Of a stretch of DNA of 64,000 nt, positions 12,580 to 25,916 are shown one piece after another. Made by a program: the position numbers and the translations under genes. How positions within the stretch are numbered: the first letter of the stretch is position 1; each line of letters opens with the position of its first letter. The stretch comes from Lasiosphaeria ovina (Eukaryota > Ascomycota > Sordariomycetes > Sordariales > Lasiosphaeriaceae), in contig JAULSN010000002.1 in NCBI GenBank assembly GCA_033439765.1, positions 4,526,001 through 4,590,000 on the forward strand. Direction: 5' to 3'. The notes under the pieces are model-generated. The model saw only the letters and a list, made by a program, of their open reading frames with translations, was not told where the DNA came from and made no database searches.

Positions 12580-13328
12580 CTCTCCCTTGGTCCGAAGCTT
12601 GGATCAAGTTGTTTTGGAGTGGGCCGGAGAGGGAGCCGTCAGGTACGTAAGTTGTGAGGCTAGAGCATGTCGGGGAGTTCGTCTTCCAATGTTTGGAGAT
12701 TACCAGGCTGGTCGTGTTCTCCAAAATTGATGACGACGATAGGCATGGCAGGGGGCCAATCTCCCCCATTGGATCGCGGGGCGCACCTGCATGCGTTAAA
12801 GCGTGCCTTGAGATGCCTGGATAATTAGGCTACGTACAGATACTGCTGCGCGGTACTCCGTACATACTTACCATACTTACATACTTTACACACACCTGAG
12901 AAAGCTGCCGGCGCAACCGTTCAATACGTTCTCTGAACGGTACAGTACATACAGACGCTACTTACATACGAAGCATGCTGCAGCTCCCAAGTTGCCTGCC
13001 GCATGGGAATCCCTGTAAGAAAGCAACAAGCTCACGACATCCTGGACGGAAGACACAGACACAACCTCGAGCCCTTGACGAGCGCGACAACAATATAGGC
13101 AACTCGGCCGAACCTAAGCTTGCGCCTACGACTCTCAATTGGCGTGCTAGAGCTCGCTCTTTGAATTGCCAGTTCCATTTGGGGCCTGGGACGGCGGAAT
13201 GGACGAAGGCGCGACTTTCTACTTCGGGGTTTGGCAGTAGTGTCGCGCATTGCGAAGGTCGGCTCGACGACGGGAGGAGACGCAGATACGCTGCGTAGGA
13301 AGCTCGCCCAAGGGCCAGGGCGAGCAGC
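12580..13328. promoter_or_regulatory. Divergent promoter region between the TMEM184-like gene and CSF1
   Basis: 749 bp separate the two start codons, which point away from each other, so both promoters must lie here. It contains a TACTCCGTA 9-mer (12854-12862) inside a run of TACATAC-type repeats (about 12835-12895). No TATA box is placed convincingly for either gene. ORFs in this stretch are unconvincing. Confidence 0.6.
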
Positions 13329-16300
13329 ATGTCGCAAACCGGCGGCCCTCCCGCCTCAATCGACGGCCCAGGATTCAATGCGTAAGCAGCACTGTCCAGG
13401 CACCAGGAAGGACTCAAGAATGCCTCTTTCCCGGTAGCCTTTCGGCGGTCGGTTCGGGCAGCTAGCTAACCATCGGGACTCTGCAGGTTGTTCCTCGGGA
13501 CGCTCATCGGCTGCGGTGCATTGTAAGTGCAAAACCAAGGGAGATACGGGTTGGGCATTTGCTGTTGCTAACCCGGCAGCCAGGTCCGTCTTTTCCCTGC
13601 TATACTTTAACAGAGTATTTGCATCCATTGTCTCGTGGGGCTTGCGGACATGGACGTGGCATCGACACCGGGTCTACATCGACATCCAGGCGCTCCAGAT
13701 ATCCCTGCTCGCCGGCCGAATCTTCTTTACCGGCCTGAGATACCACGGCAACAACGAGACCATCCTCGTGCAGAACGGACACATCACCTGGGCTTACTGG
13801 CTGCGTCGAGTGCGCGGAGTCAGGATCACAAAAGGAAAGGACCCAAAGGACGGTGACGATGCTGCCGCCAAAGATCTCTCCGCAAAGTTGCCCTGTCGCA
13901 TACAAGTCTCTCTTGTTGGCCTAGAGTGGTTCGTGTACAACCGTAGCCCAGCCTACGACTCGGTCCTGGCAGGGCTGCAAGATGCCCAAGAGGTAGGCGA
14001 CGATGCCGTTCCGAGCGTGGTTGGCCACAAGGAAGAGAAGGACGCCTCGGCTCATTTGAGGAGGAGACGGTCCAGATCTCAGCGATTCGAGGCGGCTGGG
14101 AATGCATCCTCGGCCCGTGGCTCATACCAGAGCGAGAGCAAGAGCGCGGGCATAGCCCAACATGCCTCTGGTCCACAGCAAGACGGCTTCGCGCAAAAGC
14201 GCACCTCTAGCCTCCACTCGTCAGGGCCCCTAAACAGTGCAGAGCAGGATCCCAATGCGCCTGACGAGGGCGATGACTTGCCGCTGCTGCTCCAGCTGTT
14301 CCCGATTGACCTGGTGTGTGAAAAGGCCGCCCTGGTCATGGGCAACGAGAACACCAAGGCTGTCCTGATTGTCAAGGCCGACTCGATGACGGGCGAGATA
14401 GATGCGTCTGAGACAGACACGCCGGACCCGTACCGGCAGTTCTTCCGATTCAAATTCAAGCACCCGGTGATTGAGATGAAGGAGAACTTGGATTTCAAAG
14501 AGGAACAAGCCGACCGGGCAACTCGGGACCGGCAGGCGGCGCAAGAGACGGCGCCCCCCACTACACGGTCCCTGTTCCACCGGAAAAAGCGCAAGGTGCT
14601 CGGCAGCCTCCGGAACATGGTACCGTATTGGGGGAAGTCTGTCGAGTCCTTTTCCATCGGCTCGAGCAGGGCCGTCGGAACTGCAACGAGCCAGGCGCCT
14701 GGATCAAGTCGCTGGCAGGGGCTCTCGCGGTACCTCTACGATGATGGCGATGACCAGAAGGCTCGCTGGGCTTCCTCTGAGTACGCTGCTGTGCCGACCA
14801 TCTTGGACAGCCCCGAGGCCTCGCTTGACATATTCTGGGATGTGGTTGGCAGAGTCCGAGGCGACCACCCCGCAGACATGAAGGAGAAGACGCCCGAGAT
14901 GCTATCCAACATCAACGGCGACGTGCCGCCGGCCTGGGCCATCAACCTCTTGATCAAGGGCGGATCCATCAACTACGGACCGTGGGCGGATAGACATCGA
15001 GCGGATCTCCAGCGGACGTTTGTCCCCAGCCTGTGCAAAGATGCAAAGCCAGCCGCGCACCTGCCCGTTGGCGCCCCCCGAGTGGCCACGCAATTCAAGC
15101 TCTATGTGGAACTCCAAGACTACGTTACCATTCGCGTCCCGGTCAGGGAAGAGTCCAAGAACTGGAGATGGAAAGACAAGGAACCTGCTCCCAAGCCGCG
15201 TCGCAGCCGCGAAGCTCGCAAACCACGGGGCCGATCTAAGAAGTCGGACCAGGTGGCCGCGGTGCATCAGCGGCCATATGGGTGGCTAGACATCACGGTT
15301 GCTACTAACACGACCGTGTCCTATTCAATGGACATGGTGGCGGGTGCTTCGGGGTTTGCCACCTCGCTGAGCCTGGACATGCCGAGCGTAGACATTTCAA
15401 GTAGTATCAACCACGAGCTGCTCTGGAGGTCTCGCCGACAACAGATAACGTGCGACCTCTCAACTCCGCTGCGGTGGAATGGCCTTCGCCAGTGGCGCTT
15501 CAATATCGTCAGCGAAGAACTCAGGCTCTATCTGCTAAGAGACCATGTTTTTCTCCTCACTGATCTCATCGGCGACTGGGCGAGCGGCCCCCCGCCCGAC
15601 TATCTTGTTTTTACCCCTTTCAAGTACCATATCGACCTCGAGCTGCAGAAGGTGCAGCTTTATTTGAATCTCAATGACGCCAACATCATTGACAACCCAA
15701 CCGACCTCGACGACAATGCTTACCTTGTCATTGGCAGCCCGCTGCTCCGCTCAACCACATGCATCTCCATTGACAACTTCAGGCCAAACCAAAACACCAT
15801 CCCGTTCGACATCCGTGCCGACACTGCATCGGTTGATCTTCACGTTCCTCCGTGGAACACGCAAGCGCCATTTCTGAACTCAAAGGAGATTGGCCGTTTG
15901 GAGAACCTGCTGATCGACGGCGCTTACCACTATAACTTGACGACCTCGCCCTCAAATACCGATACTTTGTTATTGAATGTCAGCGGCCAGTCTCCAGTCA
16001 TCCATCTGTACGGGTTCGTCGTAAGGTATTTTCTGAAGATTAAGGATAACTACTTTGGCGAAGACGTCCACTTTAAGACATTGGAAGAGTACCAAGAGGC
16101 GCTGCGCCTGAAAGGAGAAAACCCTGAAGCCGAGTTGGCGACAAGGCCGCCCCCAAAGAAGTCGAACGACTTGGATGTAATACTCAGTATCAAGGCGGAC
16201 GACCCCAGATTTCTGCTCGCATCCAACCTCTATTCTGCCCAGCGCCATGTCCAGATTGACACGGCCAGCTTAGGCCTCGATGTGCGCTTCACCAATTACT

Positions 16301-19300
16301 ACATGGACCTGGACTTGGTAGTGGCTCCTCTCAACTTGTCACTGGGCAGCGCCGAGTCGGGCATGGAAACTCCAGTCAGCGCAACATCGAGCACTCAAGT
16401 TTTTGTCCATGGCCTTCATATACACGGTCATCGTCTTTTCGGACTTCCTCCAACAGAGCCCACCTATCTATGCAATTGGGATGTTTCGGCTGGCGCAGTC
16501 ACGGGTGAGTGCACGACTGAGTTCTTGACGACACTTATCAGCGGGGGAAAGGCGTTTGGGTTCACCTTTGACGATGACGAAAACGCGCTCATCTCTCTCT
16601 CGTCGATTGTGCTTTACGACGTCACGTTTCTCCGTGTTGCTGTGCAGTCGATCCGGCTCTGGGTCCACGTCGACGAGGCTGCGTTTCTAATCTCGACGGG
16701 ATCGATCGACGTCAACTACAATGATTGGGCACGGTCGCATTATTCCAGACGGGCCAGCCTTCGAATTCCCGACATCAAGCTCTCTTGCGTAAACGCGGAG
16801 TCGGCTACAAGACACAAGACACGAACCAACCATCCAATCGAGACAGATGCGCTCATAGAGACAAGCGTGCACATCGCAATCATTGGGCGAAAGGTCAACT
16901 TTTCGAGCGAGAGGAAGCTGCAGCAGGAGCTAGTTCGTCGTGAAGACCAGCGCACGCACAGGGCGCCTTTTCTCATTCTGCCTGGCCTCGCAGAAGAAGA
17001 CTTTGTCCAAACTCCGGTGGACCCTCCTGCCCAGAGCGTTCCGCCCATCCCCTTGCCCACCACGGTTGAGGATATAGAGGACGACAGGGCGTCCTCTTTG
17101 GCCTCGACAGGGACGTCAAGGCGATCCAGGCGCCTACGGCAGAAGAGCTCTTTCCTGTCGCTCGCAAGTTCTAATCAGAGCAGCATTCTCAAGCCCTACA
17201 ACTCGCGGCAGCCAAACGTGAAAAGTGGGCTTGGTGGTCGGCTTCATCCCCTCGGCCCTGTCGGCCAGAAGGCGGGAGTTAAGAGACGACCTTCTCAACA
17301 TGTCCGGGAAGTTTCTGCCTCGACCCGTCACTCGGCCTTTTACAGTATGGCTGGCGACAATACAGAGCGCCCGGACGTGTTCCATAATACCGTTGCCTTC
17401 TCAAGCCAGTACTTTGCGCCCTACTTTCCGCTAGAAAATGTGAGACCCAATTACAAAGAAGGGCTGATGCCGAACGTCGAGAAATCCGAAGCGAATGGTG
17501 ACGAGGCCGACAAAGACTCGGTCGATTTCGATCTCGGGGATATTGACCCAGATCTCTTGAGCGAAGATTGTGCGTACTCGAGCATCATGCTTGAATTTCC
17601 AACAGGCGTTTCGGCGTTCTGTAATCCAACGTCGTTACGCCACGCAATTGTCTTGATGTCGTCTCTCCAGCCATCGGATCCTGATAATATTCTGGACTCG
17701 CTCCAGATTAGTTCAATGTCGGAGATATTTGGCATGCAGAAGCGCCAGAAAATGAAAGGAAACATCAGGGATCTACTCGTAAGACTGCCGCGGGCCACTA
17801 TTCGGTTCGCCAACTCATCTGAACTGGATTCGCCAGACGTCTCTGTGGGAGAGCAGGACCAGTTTGACATCGCAGTCACCAAACTGGCACTTGCTTCGAG
17901 GTCCGAGACCAAATGGCAAGACGGCTCAAAGCCCGAATCGAGTGAAACACGACATTCGTTTCATCTGAGGCTCCAGTCGGTCGGGGTCTCCGTGGCTGAG
18001 AAATATAGCGATATGGAGAGCCCGCACACCGCTGCGTTGGCCCAAATAGAGAATGTGATGGCATCAATGGGCAGCAGGGGAATCACGTATCTGGATGTCG
18101 AAGTTGGCAATATCCGTACGAGCGCATTTTCTGAGAAGATTGATTACCTGGCGTCGTTCATTCATCGCACAAGCCTTCTGGGAGACGAGATCGGCGCTCT
18201 TCTGGCCGAGATCTCCCTACGAGAAAAGAATATGGTGCAGAATATGGTCCTGCGGCTCGTTGCTAACGGCCAAGGAACCCCGGACCCATCGTTTCTGATT
18301 CGGCCCTCGTCTGTGCTTCGTTCTGCGTCACATCACCTGCGGACCTTTGACTCGTGGAAGCTTATCATGCGGCTTCGTCAGATATGGGCGGTGCAAAACC
18401 AGAACGACAAAGAGAGGATCAGATTTGAGTGCATGAATCACTCGCAGGATGTCCCGGCAGAGCCTAGACAAGAGGTTGTCAAGGCTTTTGAGAAATGGAG
18501 GAGCTGGGACCTGGAGAATCTATTAGAGAGCGTGCTTCTAAACCTGATATTCGGGCCGCCGCCGGTGGCCCCAACGCTTACCGCACGGGAGAAGCCGACC
18601 CTCGCTGTTGTTAGAATCAAGCAGACCCAGATTGCACTTGATCCGGGCCCAAAGCAAAACGAAATCACAATTCTGGATCTCACAACGAGGCTCGAGTCGA
18701 GACCTCAAGCAGAGGGAAATGCCGCTCAGGGAGCCGCCGAGGCGGATCATCCTTCGACCATCTTGAATGTCTTGTGTGGGGATGCTGCTATCAATCTCAA
18801 TTGGGAGCTTTGCCAACTGGCAGATGGTGTGATCAAGTTGGCGAGGAAGATTCAATCCCGGCCGGCAGCGCCGCCGAAAAAGGCCCCAGCCGCTACTAGC
18901 CCCAAGAAGACACGAGAGCAGACCGTGCACTGCGTAGTGTCCCTTGGGCGAGGGTCCCTTGCCCTAGAGGCTATCAACCTCCATGCTTCCTCCTTTGTAA
19001 ATGGAGCCAAAGCCTCGTTGCTCACCAAGATGGGGGCCAACGGTCTCCTAGACACCAACTTCATTCTGAGCTGCGACTCGGCGACTTCCAGCCTGAGGAG
19101 TCATTCTCAGGGGCTTGCTAAATTCGTCGTTGAGAGGCCCAGTATCTTTGTGTCGCAAGAATCGCGATCGAGCCAGACGACTGACAGCCACACAATCAAG
19201 GCAACCGCCAGCAGCAGCTACCTGAGCCTGGTTGTGAAACAAGACCCAATCAACTTGGCCGAGGTCTTGGACCTCGTGGTTCGAGATGAGTTTGCCCAGC

Positions 19301-22300
19301 TCTACAGAATAAAGCAGCAGCTCCCTTCTTCATCCCAGCCAGTCTCACCTGGAAAGAAAATCGTCGATCGACTGTCTGCATTCAGGGTGAATGTGGCCAT
19401 GTTCATGGACCAGTACACGATCAGCGTGCCCCTGCTTCGGACCCTGACATATACAGTGCACGGGACGGTTTCAAGAGCAGCAATGGCGGCCAACTTTGGC
19501 AAGGAGATCATCTTCGACTTTGACATAAAGGAGAACTCGCACGAGATGCAAATCAAGGTCAACAACGTCGCCCGCAGCATGTCCCTTCTTCAGATACCGC
19601 CTACGAATGGACGAGTCATAAGCCACATGGTCCAAGGAGAGCACTCCATCAACGTTTTCGCGTCTCTCGAGCTGGTGCAGCTGGATGCCTCGGCAGTCTA
19701 TAGCCTTCTTTCGGCTCTGAACCGCCCCGAAGTGTCCAATTCCATCAGCGAGCTACAGCAGCAGAGCAAAACGATCCAGCAACACATCAGAGACGTGGTC
19801 GGGGACGTTCAGGCAACGAATGATGCTTCTCAGAAGGAATCTACAGTCCTGGCGTACGGGGTGCATCTGACATCGGCCGGTCTCGAGGTGTTTGGAAACA
19901 GCCCTCTCAAATCTGAAGAGACGCCGTTAGCCCATATTTCTTTCGCGCTCGACAGCATCAATCTGGGTATCGCCAATAGAGTCGAACAGCACGGCCCGCT
20001 CCTGACATATCCCGAGTTCCACGTCAACCTGCGGCATATCGCCTTTGGGATTCAGAAGGGCACTGCCGACTCCATGACTTCGTGCGGCAACATGGCTTTC
20101 GGGGCTCTGATCACCGCCTCGTCGCGGCCCGGCGAGGACGGCAAGGAGAAGAGGTTCTTTAACGTAAAGAGCGACACGTTCGAGATCAACCTCTCTCCCG
20201 ACACGGTTTCCACCTTCGTGGACGTGTTGGGTCACATGGGTGATAAAATCAAGGACCTCGACACGTCGAGAGAACTCGAATACCTGCGGAAGCTCAGACA
20301 GTCCAAGCCCCGCATCACCATCAACGACGCCGAGGAGGAGGAGGAAACAGATATTATCGATGCCTTCCTGTCCTCGGTCACGTACACGTTTGAGACGAGC
20401 AATATACACGTGGCCTGGCTGGTCTGCAAGCCCGACGAGGAGCCAAGCTTTGGCAAGGAGGACTTGGTGCTCTCCATTGAGAGGATTGAGTTTGGCACTC
20501 GCACGAGAAACTCGGCCAGGCTGACGATCGAGAACTTCCAAGTCCAGATGATGGCTCCGCAAGACGACAAGAGGCTGCGCTCTCCAAACTCGGCCCTGCT
20601 CCCAGAAGTCATATTCAACATCGCCTACGTGTCCACTTCAGATGCGCGCCGACTGGCCTTTCAGGCGGTGGGCAAGTCGCTGGATCTCCGTCTGACCTCG
20701 GGCTTCATCATTCCCGCGGCCCATTTGAAGGATTCCATTAGCCTGTCAGCCAAGAACGCACAGCGGGCGTCTCTGAACTGGAATCCCAGTCCGGCCGCGC
20801 CAGCATCGACACCCGCCCCTGAACAAGCACAGAAATCCCGACAAGGCAGCATTTTAGGAAGTAGAAGGATAGAATCTCTGCTTGTCGATGCCGACTTTGC
20901 CGGTGCAGTCGTGTACCTGACAGGAAAGAGAGCTCCCGACGACCTGGTCTCGGCCTCGAAACCAACTCGGCCGAACATTCCTGGGAAGCCTGGGACTCTG
21001 GGCCAGGACGAGTCAGCAACGACGGTCCTGCGGTCTCCCGGCTTGGCATGTAAGGTTGAGTACCGTGACGACGGGATAGAAAATCCATCTCTCTACGGAG
21101 AGGTCAAAATAGATGCCTCGAGCAACATCCTATACCCGTCAGTGGTGCCCTTGATCGTGGACATCAGCAACAGCATCAAGGCGGTTGTAAGCACCCGTGA
21201 CCGCAACGGCGACACCGACACCGACACCGACGGCAAGCTCCATGTTCCGGCGCAAGAAATCTTAGCCAAGGCGAAGCAGACCGAGGAAGACAACATACTG
21301 ACGGCGGACCCAACAGCTGTTCTTGGCCGAATGAAGCTGAACCTTGGCTTACGCATCTGCAAGCAAGAGTTCTCGTTGAGCTGCCAACCTATTGCCCGGG
21401 TGGCAGCTACAGCCAGCTTCCGGGATGTTTACTTCACGGTGAACACAGTTCGCTCGCTAGACCAGGGCAATTTCTTCGCCGCTTCGGGGACATTTTCAAA
21501 TCTTCAGGCGTCTGTCCAACACGTCTACTCGAGGGAGTCAACGGGCAGCTTCAAGGTCGAGTCAATCGTCCTCTCGCTCATGAACAGCAAACACGTCAGC
21601 GGCACCAATGGGCTATCTGCGATTGTCAAGGTCAGCCCGATGGAGGTGTCGATAAATGCAAAGCAGCTGCACGACTTTATGCTGTTCCGCGAGATCTGGC
21701 TCCCTCGCGAGATCTTCCTCTCCCCCGAGGTGGCGCGAGGTTCCGGTGCCACCCCTGCAGCCAAACTCGCCACCGAGACATCCCAAGGCTATCTAGTACA
21801 GCGCTACCAACAGGTGGCCGCAACTGCCGCCTTCCCCTGGACGGCCAGCATCTCCATCTCGGCCCTCAAGATTGTTGTCGATCTCGGACAGGCTCTCGGC
21901 AAAGCTACCTTTTCGATCAGCGAGTTCTGGATCCTGTCCAAGAAGACATCGGACTGGAAGCAAAACCTCTGCCTCGGTTTCAAGATGATTGGCATTGAGA
22001 GCGCCGGCCGCATGAGCGGCTTTGTTGCGCTGCAGGACTTCAAGCTGCGTACTTCGATAGAATGGCCCGAGCGAGAACGGGCGCTCAACGAGACGCCCAT
22101 GATCCAGGCGTCGGTTGGGTTCAGCCAGTTCAGGGTCAAGGCTGCCTTTGACTACCAGGCGTTTCTGGTCGCCGATATCACGTCTTTGGAACTCCTCATG
22201 TACAATGTCCGGGGTGGCCAGCAGGGGAGTGGAGACCGGCTCGTTGCGATATTCGATGGCGAGGCCGTCCAGGTCTTTGGGACAACAAGCTCGGCCTCGC

Positions 22301-23334
22301 AGGGGGTTGCCCTATACCAGGCCTTCCAGCGGCTGGTCCAGGAACGCAAGGCAAACTTTGAGACGTCCCTCAAGGAGATTGAAAGATTCATGAGAAGGAA
22401 GTCGGTCTCGGCACCGGCCGCAGCAGTAATCCAGCGCCTCAGCATGGCCAAGTCGGTGGACGGCGGCATTCTCAAGTCTCCCATATCGCTAGACACGGAT
22501 GTTGTGGTGACGTTGAAGAAGCTCAACCTCGGTGTCTTCCCGAGCACCTTCTCGGACCACCAAGTCTTCAAGATGGAGGCCCTCAACGCACAGGCGCACT
22601 TTGCGGCCAGCATAGAAGACGGCCGCATCCACAGCATTCTGGGGCTGACACTCGGCCAGTTGCGCATCGGACTCGCCGGCGTGAGAGCTGCGGGTGCGCC
22701 CAAGACGCTGAGCGAGCTGTCGGTCGAAGACGTGGTGCAGAGCGCAACGGGCTCCCGCGGAGGAACCATTCTCAAGGTGCCCCAGGTCGAGGCCGTCATG
22801 CAGACGTGGCAACGCCCGGAGTCGAAGCAGATTGAGTACATCTTCAAGAGCGCCTTCGAGGGCAAGGTCGAAGTCGGCTGGAACTACAGCCGCATCAGCT
22901 TCATCCGCGGCATGTGGGCCAACCACATCAAATCGCTCGCCCAAACGTGGGGCAAGGAGCTCCCGCCCGTCACGGCGATTCGCGTGACGGGAGTTCCCGA
23001 GAAGCCCGAAGACAAGCAGCAGCCTCTGAAAGACGGCGCGGCGGGCGAACCCGCATCCTCGCAGCAGCAGAAACAGGAGGAGCCGCCTACAACGAACAAG
23101 ATCACGGCCGAGGTCAAGGTGCCTCAGTCCAAATACGAGTACACGGCCCTCGAGCCGCCCGTCATCGAGACGCCCCAGCTGCGAGACATGGGCGAGGCCA
23201 CACCGCCGCTCGAGTGGATCGGCCTGAACCGCGACCGGCTGCCCAACCTGACGCACCAGATAGTCATCGTGGCGCTGCTGGAGCTGGCCGGCGAGGTGGA
23301 GGATGCGTACTCGCGCATCCTTGGGTCCTCGTGA
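13329..23334 (+). CDS. CSF1: Csf1 / BLTP1-family bridge-like lipid transfer protein
   Basis: Three exons: 13329-13381, 13487-13522 and 13584-23334, giving about 3279 aa. Both introns (105 and 61 bp) sit in the first 90 coding bases. Spliced, the start gives MSQTGGPPASIDGPGFN, then a membrane anchor (ALFLGTLIGCGALSVFSLLYF), then the conserved N-terminal repeating-beta-groove start (YIDIQALQISLLAGRIFFTGL, VQNGHITWAYWLRRVR), which is diagnostic for yeast Csf1 and animal BLTP1/Tweek. The rest is a very long single exon of beta-rich lipid-channel repeats, with low-complexity insertions such as a Lys/Arg patch near 15190-15260. Csf1 is ER-anchored and is reported to channel lipid at membrane contacts, with links to phosphatidylethanolamine supply for GPI anchors and cold adaptation. 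Extra in-frame introns in the long exon cannot be excluded. The C-terminus is Gln/Glu-rich before the final helix (QIVIVALLELAGEVEDAYSRI). Confidence 0.93.
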
Positions 23335-24394
23335 TGACGGCTTTTTTTTTTTTCTTTACGAGATTGGGTTGACGATGTGGGACGATGTTTATGAGATGAG
23401 CATGGACCGACCAGCGAGTTAGGAATATCTCCATAATAAGCGAGAAGAAAAAGAAAAGCGTGTGTTAGTAACATGTGTATATATAAAATGGGGGAGCGGG
23501 TGTAAAGAAACTCGCTCTCCGGGGTAAATAAGGGGTCATGACATGCGTCATGACAAGCGAGGCTTTTAGGACCGTCCGTGCCAACTACCAACTACAGCGG
23601 CGGTTAATATTAATGAAATAATTATTATTTATCTCTCAGCATCTCACACCGCACTGGCTGACACTCGGATTGAGCTTGGTCGCACAAGGCTCGCTCGGCG
23701 AAGGCCTCCTTGGAGCTAAAAATTGCAGTATAGTTCGGTCGCGTCAGTGAGCAGGAAGCCCGGTAACCTATCACGTCCATTCATGCCATGCCATGGGATC
23801 AACCAGCCAGCCGCCACCTCTCCAGTTCCACGCCTCCCTCGGCCCCAGAATCCCCCGCCCAGGTATGTACGTACATACGTACCGGCAGCAAAGTTAGGGA
23901 GGGGGGCCTGGAGGATGGAAGTTGCAAGGTCTGTTTTAGGTAGGTACTTGGACATGCATGCACTGTGGAATACCTATGTAACGAATAGGATTCCGTAAGG
24001 TGCCGAAAGCTTTGTTCATTTCCTGGCAGCGCAGACAGATATCATGAATTTTCTCTTTTTTCTCTTCTCCTTTCATCTGTTCAAGACCCCGATGGGCCGT
24101 GTATTGAAGTCCCATGTCCTCGTTATGTAGTGAACAAGGCGAGCTAGGCCAAATGCTGCAAGGTCGTGTGTACTGTGACGTGACTCTGTAGTCAACCAAG
24201 TGAGTAGATGGGTAGAATCAAAGCCGATTTACATCATTGCCAACAAAAAGCTCACACCACAGCCCAACCACGAAATTCAATTTCAGCAACCGAAAGAGGC
24301 GTAGTATGGCAACCACTAAAGATTCGCATTCAAATGGGGTATCAACCGCGTAAAAAGGAGATATAAGCGACATAGAAATGCCCAACCATGCCTT
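23335..24394. other. Intergenic: convergent 3' flanks of CSF1 and SEN34
   Basis: 1.06 kb between convergent stop codons. A T-tract follows the CSF1 stop at 23342-23354. An AT-rich segment (about 23590-23630, with AATTATTATTTAT) is a plausible 3'-end region. ACGTACATACGTACC-type short repeats lie at 23866-23884. No gene is supported. Confidence 0.5.
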
Positions 24395-25342
24395 TTACAT
24401 AGCTGCCCACTCAACGCAGAAGACCCGCACATCCTCGTCTCCGCCCTTATCGCCATCGGCGGACACATTGGGCCCTCCTGCCGCTCTCTGGTCATTACGC
24501 GCCGCACCTAAAAGATAGCTCTTCTTGACGGCCGTGCCTAGCCGGCCGCTGGTGAGAAGATCGAGCATGGGGATCTCCTCATCCCACCCATAGCTGTTGG
24601 CCAGGTAATGGGCGTGGAATCTGAAGGGGTCCCCGGGGTAGACGCTGTAGTCTCCCCCGAACCGGAGCCCAGGGGTGATGAAATATCCCCTTGCATTCAA
24701 GTACGCCAAAAGGGGATCGGAAGGCAGCTCTAGAGCAGCAGCGCTGCTGGGATTCGGCCGGATCAGCGCATTGCTGGTGGTGGGCGTGATGGCGGGCATG
24801 GCCTCCACAGTCACTGTCTTCGGAATGGGCTTGGAAACTGGCCGAGAGTCGAATAGCGTATCTCCACCGGCCCCGTCTACTATGCTCGTCTTCCTGTCCT
24901 CCGGACCGCTGCTGATGGCCGGGCCATCTTTAGCTACCTGGTCCCGCGGCGATGGCTTCCGCTTATCTGCGTGCTTTGCCAACGACCTCGCCTTCGCATC
25001 CGCGAACACCAGCTGCGCGTTTCTGCGCTGCGACTTCAGGGACGCGATATACTCTCTGCGGGCAGTCTCATCCAGCGTCTTCAATTGGCTTAGATGGTCG
25101 GCTGACTCATCGGCGATGTACGCAGCCTTCTTGTCAACCAGGAGCCGGGCCTCCTCAGCATACAGTTCAACGGGCAAGCCGAGGAAGACGTTTTGCGTGG
25201 GATTCTGCGGCATGGTGCCTGTGAAGACGCTGCAGATTCCATGCTGACGCCGAATGTGCACGACGTCGTCAATGTCAAAGACAAGGTATCGGCCCGCGAT
25301 CTTGGAGATGCGGACCTGCCGATCTGCCACCGGCGATGCCAT
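24395..25342 (-). CDS. SEN34: tRNA-splicing endonuclease catalytic subunit SEN34
   Basis: Single exon, 315 aa. The C-terminal endonuclease domain contains [26 protein letters not shown] and [14 protein letters not shown], the signature of Sen34/TSEN34. The catalytic triad is intact: Tyr235, His243 and Lys274, with the same spacing (8 and 31 residues) as Y247/H255/K286 of human TSEN34. The N-terminal domain ([21 protein letters not shown]) is also family-typical. A poorly conserved Lys/Ser/Pro-rich linker (about residues 105-205) joins the two. The subunit cleaves the 3' splice site of intron-containing pre-tRNAs within the Sen2/34/15/54 complex. In yeast the complex sits on mitochondria; in animals it is nuclear. 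It lies upstream of ELP4 on the same strand, but the gap (574 bp) argues for separate promoters. Confidence 0.95.
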   Translation of the reverse strand: MASPVADRQVRISKIAGRYLVFDIDDVVHIRRQHGICSVFTGTMPQNPTQNVFLGLPVELYAEEARLLVDKKAAYIADESADHLSQLKTLDETARREYIASLKSQRRNAQLVFADAKARSLAKHADKRKPSPRDQVAKDGPAISSGPEDRKTSIVDGAGGDTLFDSRPVSKPIPKTVTVEAMPAITPTTSNALIRPNPSSAAALELPSDPLLAYLNARGYFITPGLRFGGDYSVYPGDPFRFHAHYLANSYGWDEEIPMLDLLTSGRLGTAVKKSYLLGAARNDQRAAGGPNVSADGDKGGDEDVRVFCVEWAAM

Positions 25343-25916
25343 TATCTCGGCTGAAGATGTTCTACAATGTCCCAGTTAGATGCGGTCCAAAATAGGTGCA
25401 GGTATGGGAACATTGAATGTGAATTAGAGTGTAGGTTCATAAGCCTTGGATTCCGTATTGATCATCACAGTGAAAATTCAGGGGATTGACAGATTATACG
25501 TTTGTTTCATAATCATGGTGAAACACTCGCGCCACGAGAAACGTGTAAGGAATGAAGCTGTGACTTACCAATTGTCTTGATTGACTGCAGGCGCGCAGCC
25601 AAGGAGTGAAGAGGGAGAAGATGAGTCTTGGGTTTGAAGGATCCTGCATCCTTTATAGGTTGCGCTGTGGCAGAAAATTTCGAGCGGTAAGTTTTGAGTT
25701 TGCGCTGCACCCCACTGTCAAAACTGAAATTGCCTAACGCTTGCGGGCGGTTTTGGTGGGGCTACGTGAGGCTAAGGCCAGGCACCCGAGCGGGCTTAGG
25801 CTTGGCGGGTGTCTTGTGCTTGAGGCTCAGCATCTGGGCGTTGGAATCTCAAGTTAGGAGGGATCAAAAACCATCAACACAGGTCAACAAACTCAAAAGA
25901 TGGAACTGCGAAACAA
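25343..25916. other. Intergenic: SEN34 promoter and ELP4 3' flank
   Basis: 574 bp between two - strand genes. No ORF with recognisable sequence. There is no clear TATA box or repeat. Confidence 0.5.

Noticed and set aside
22489..23256. 255-aa frame antisense to the CSF1 C-terminus
   Set aside because: It is fully inside a well-supported coding exon and has arbitrary Leu/Arg-rich content.
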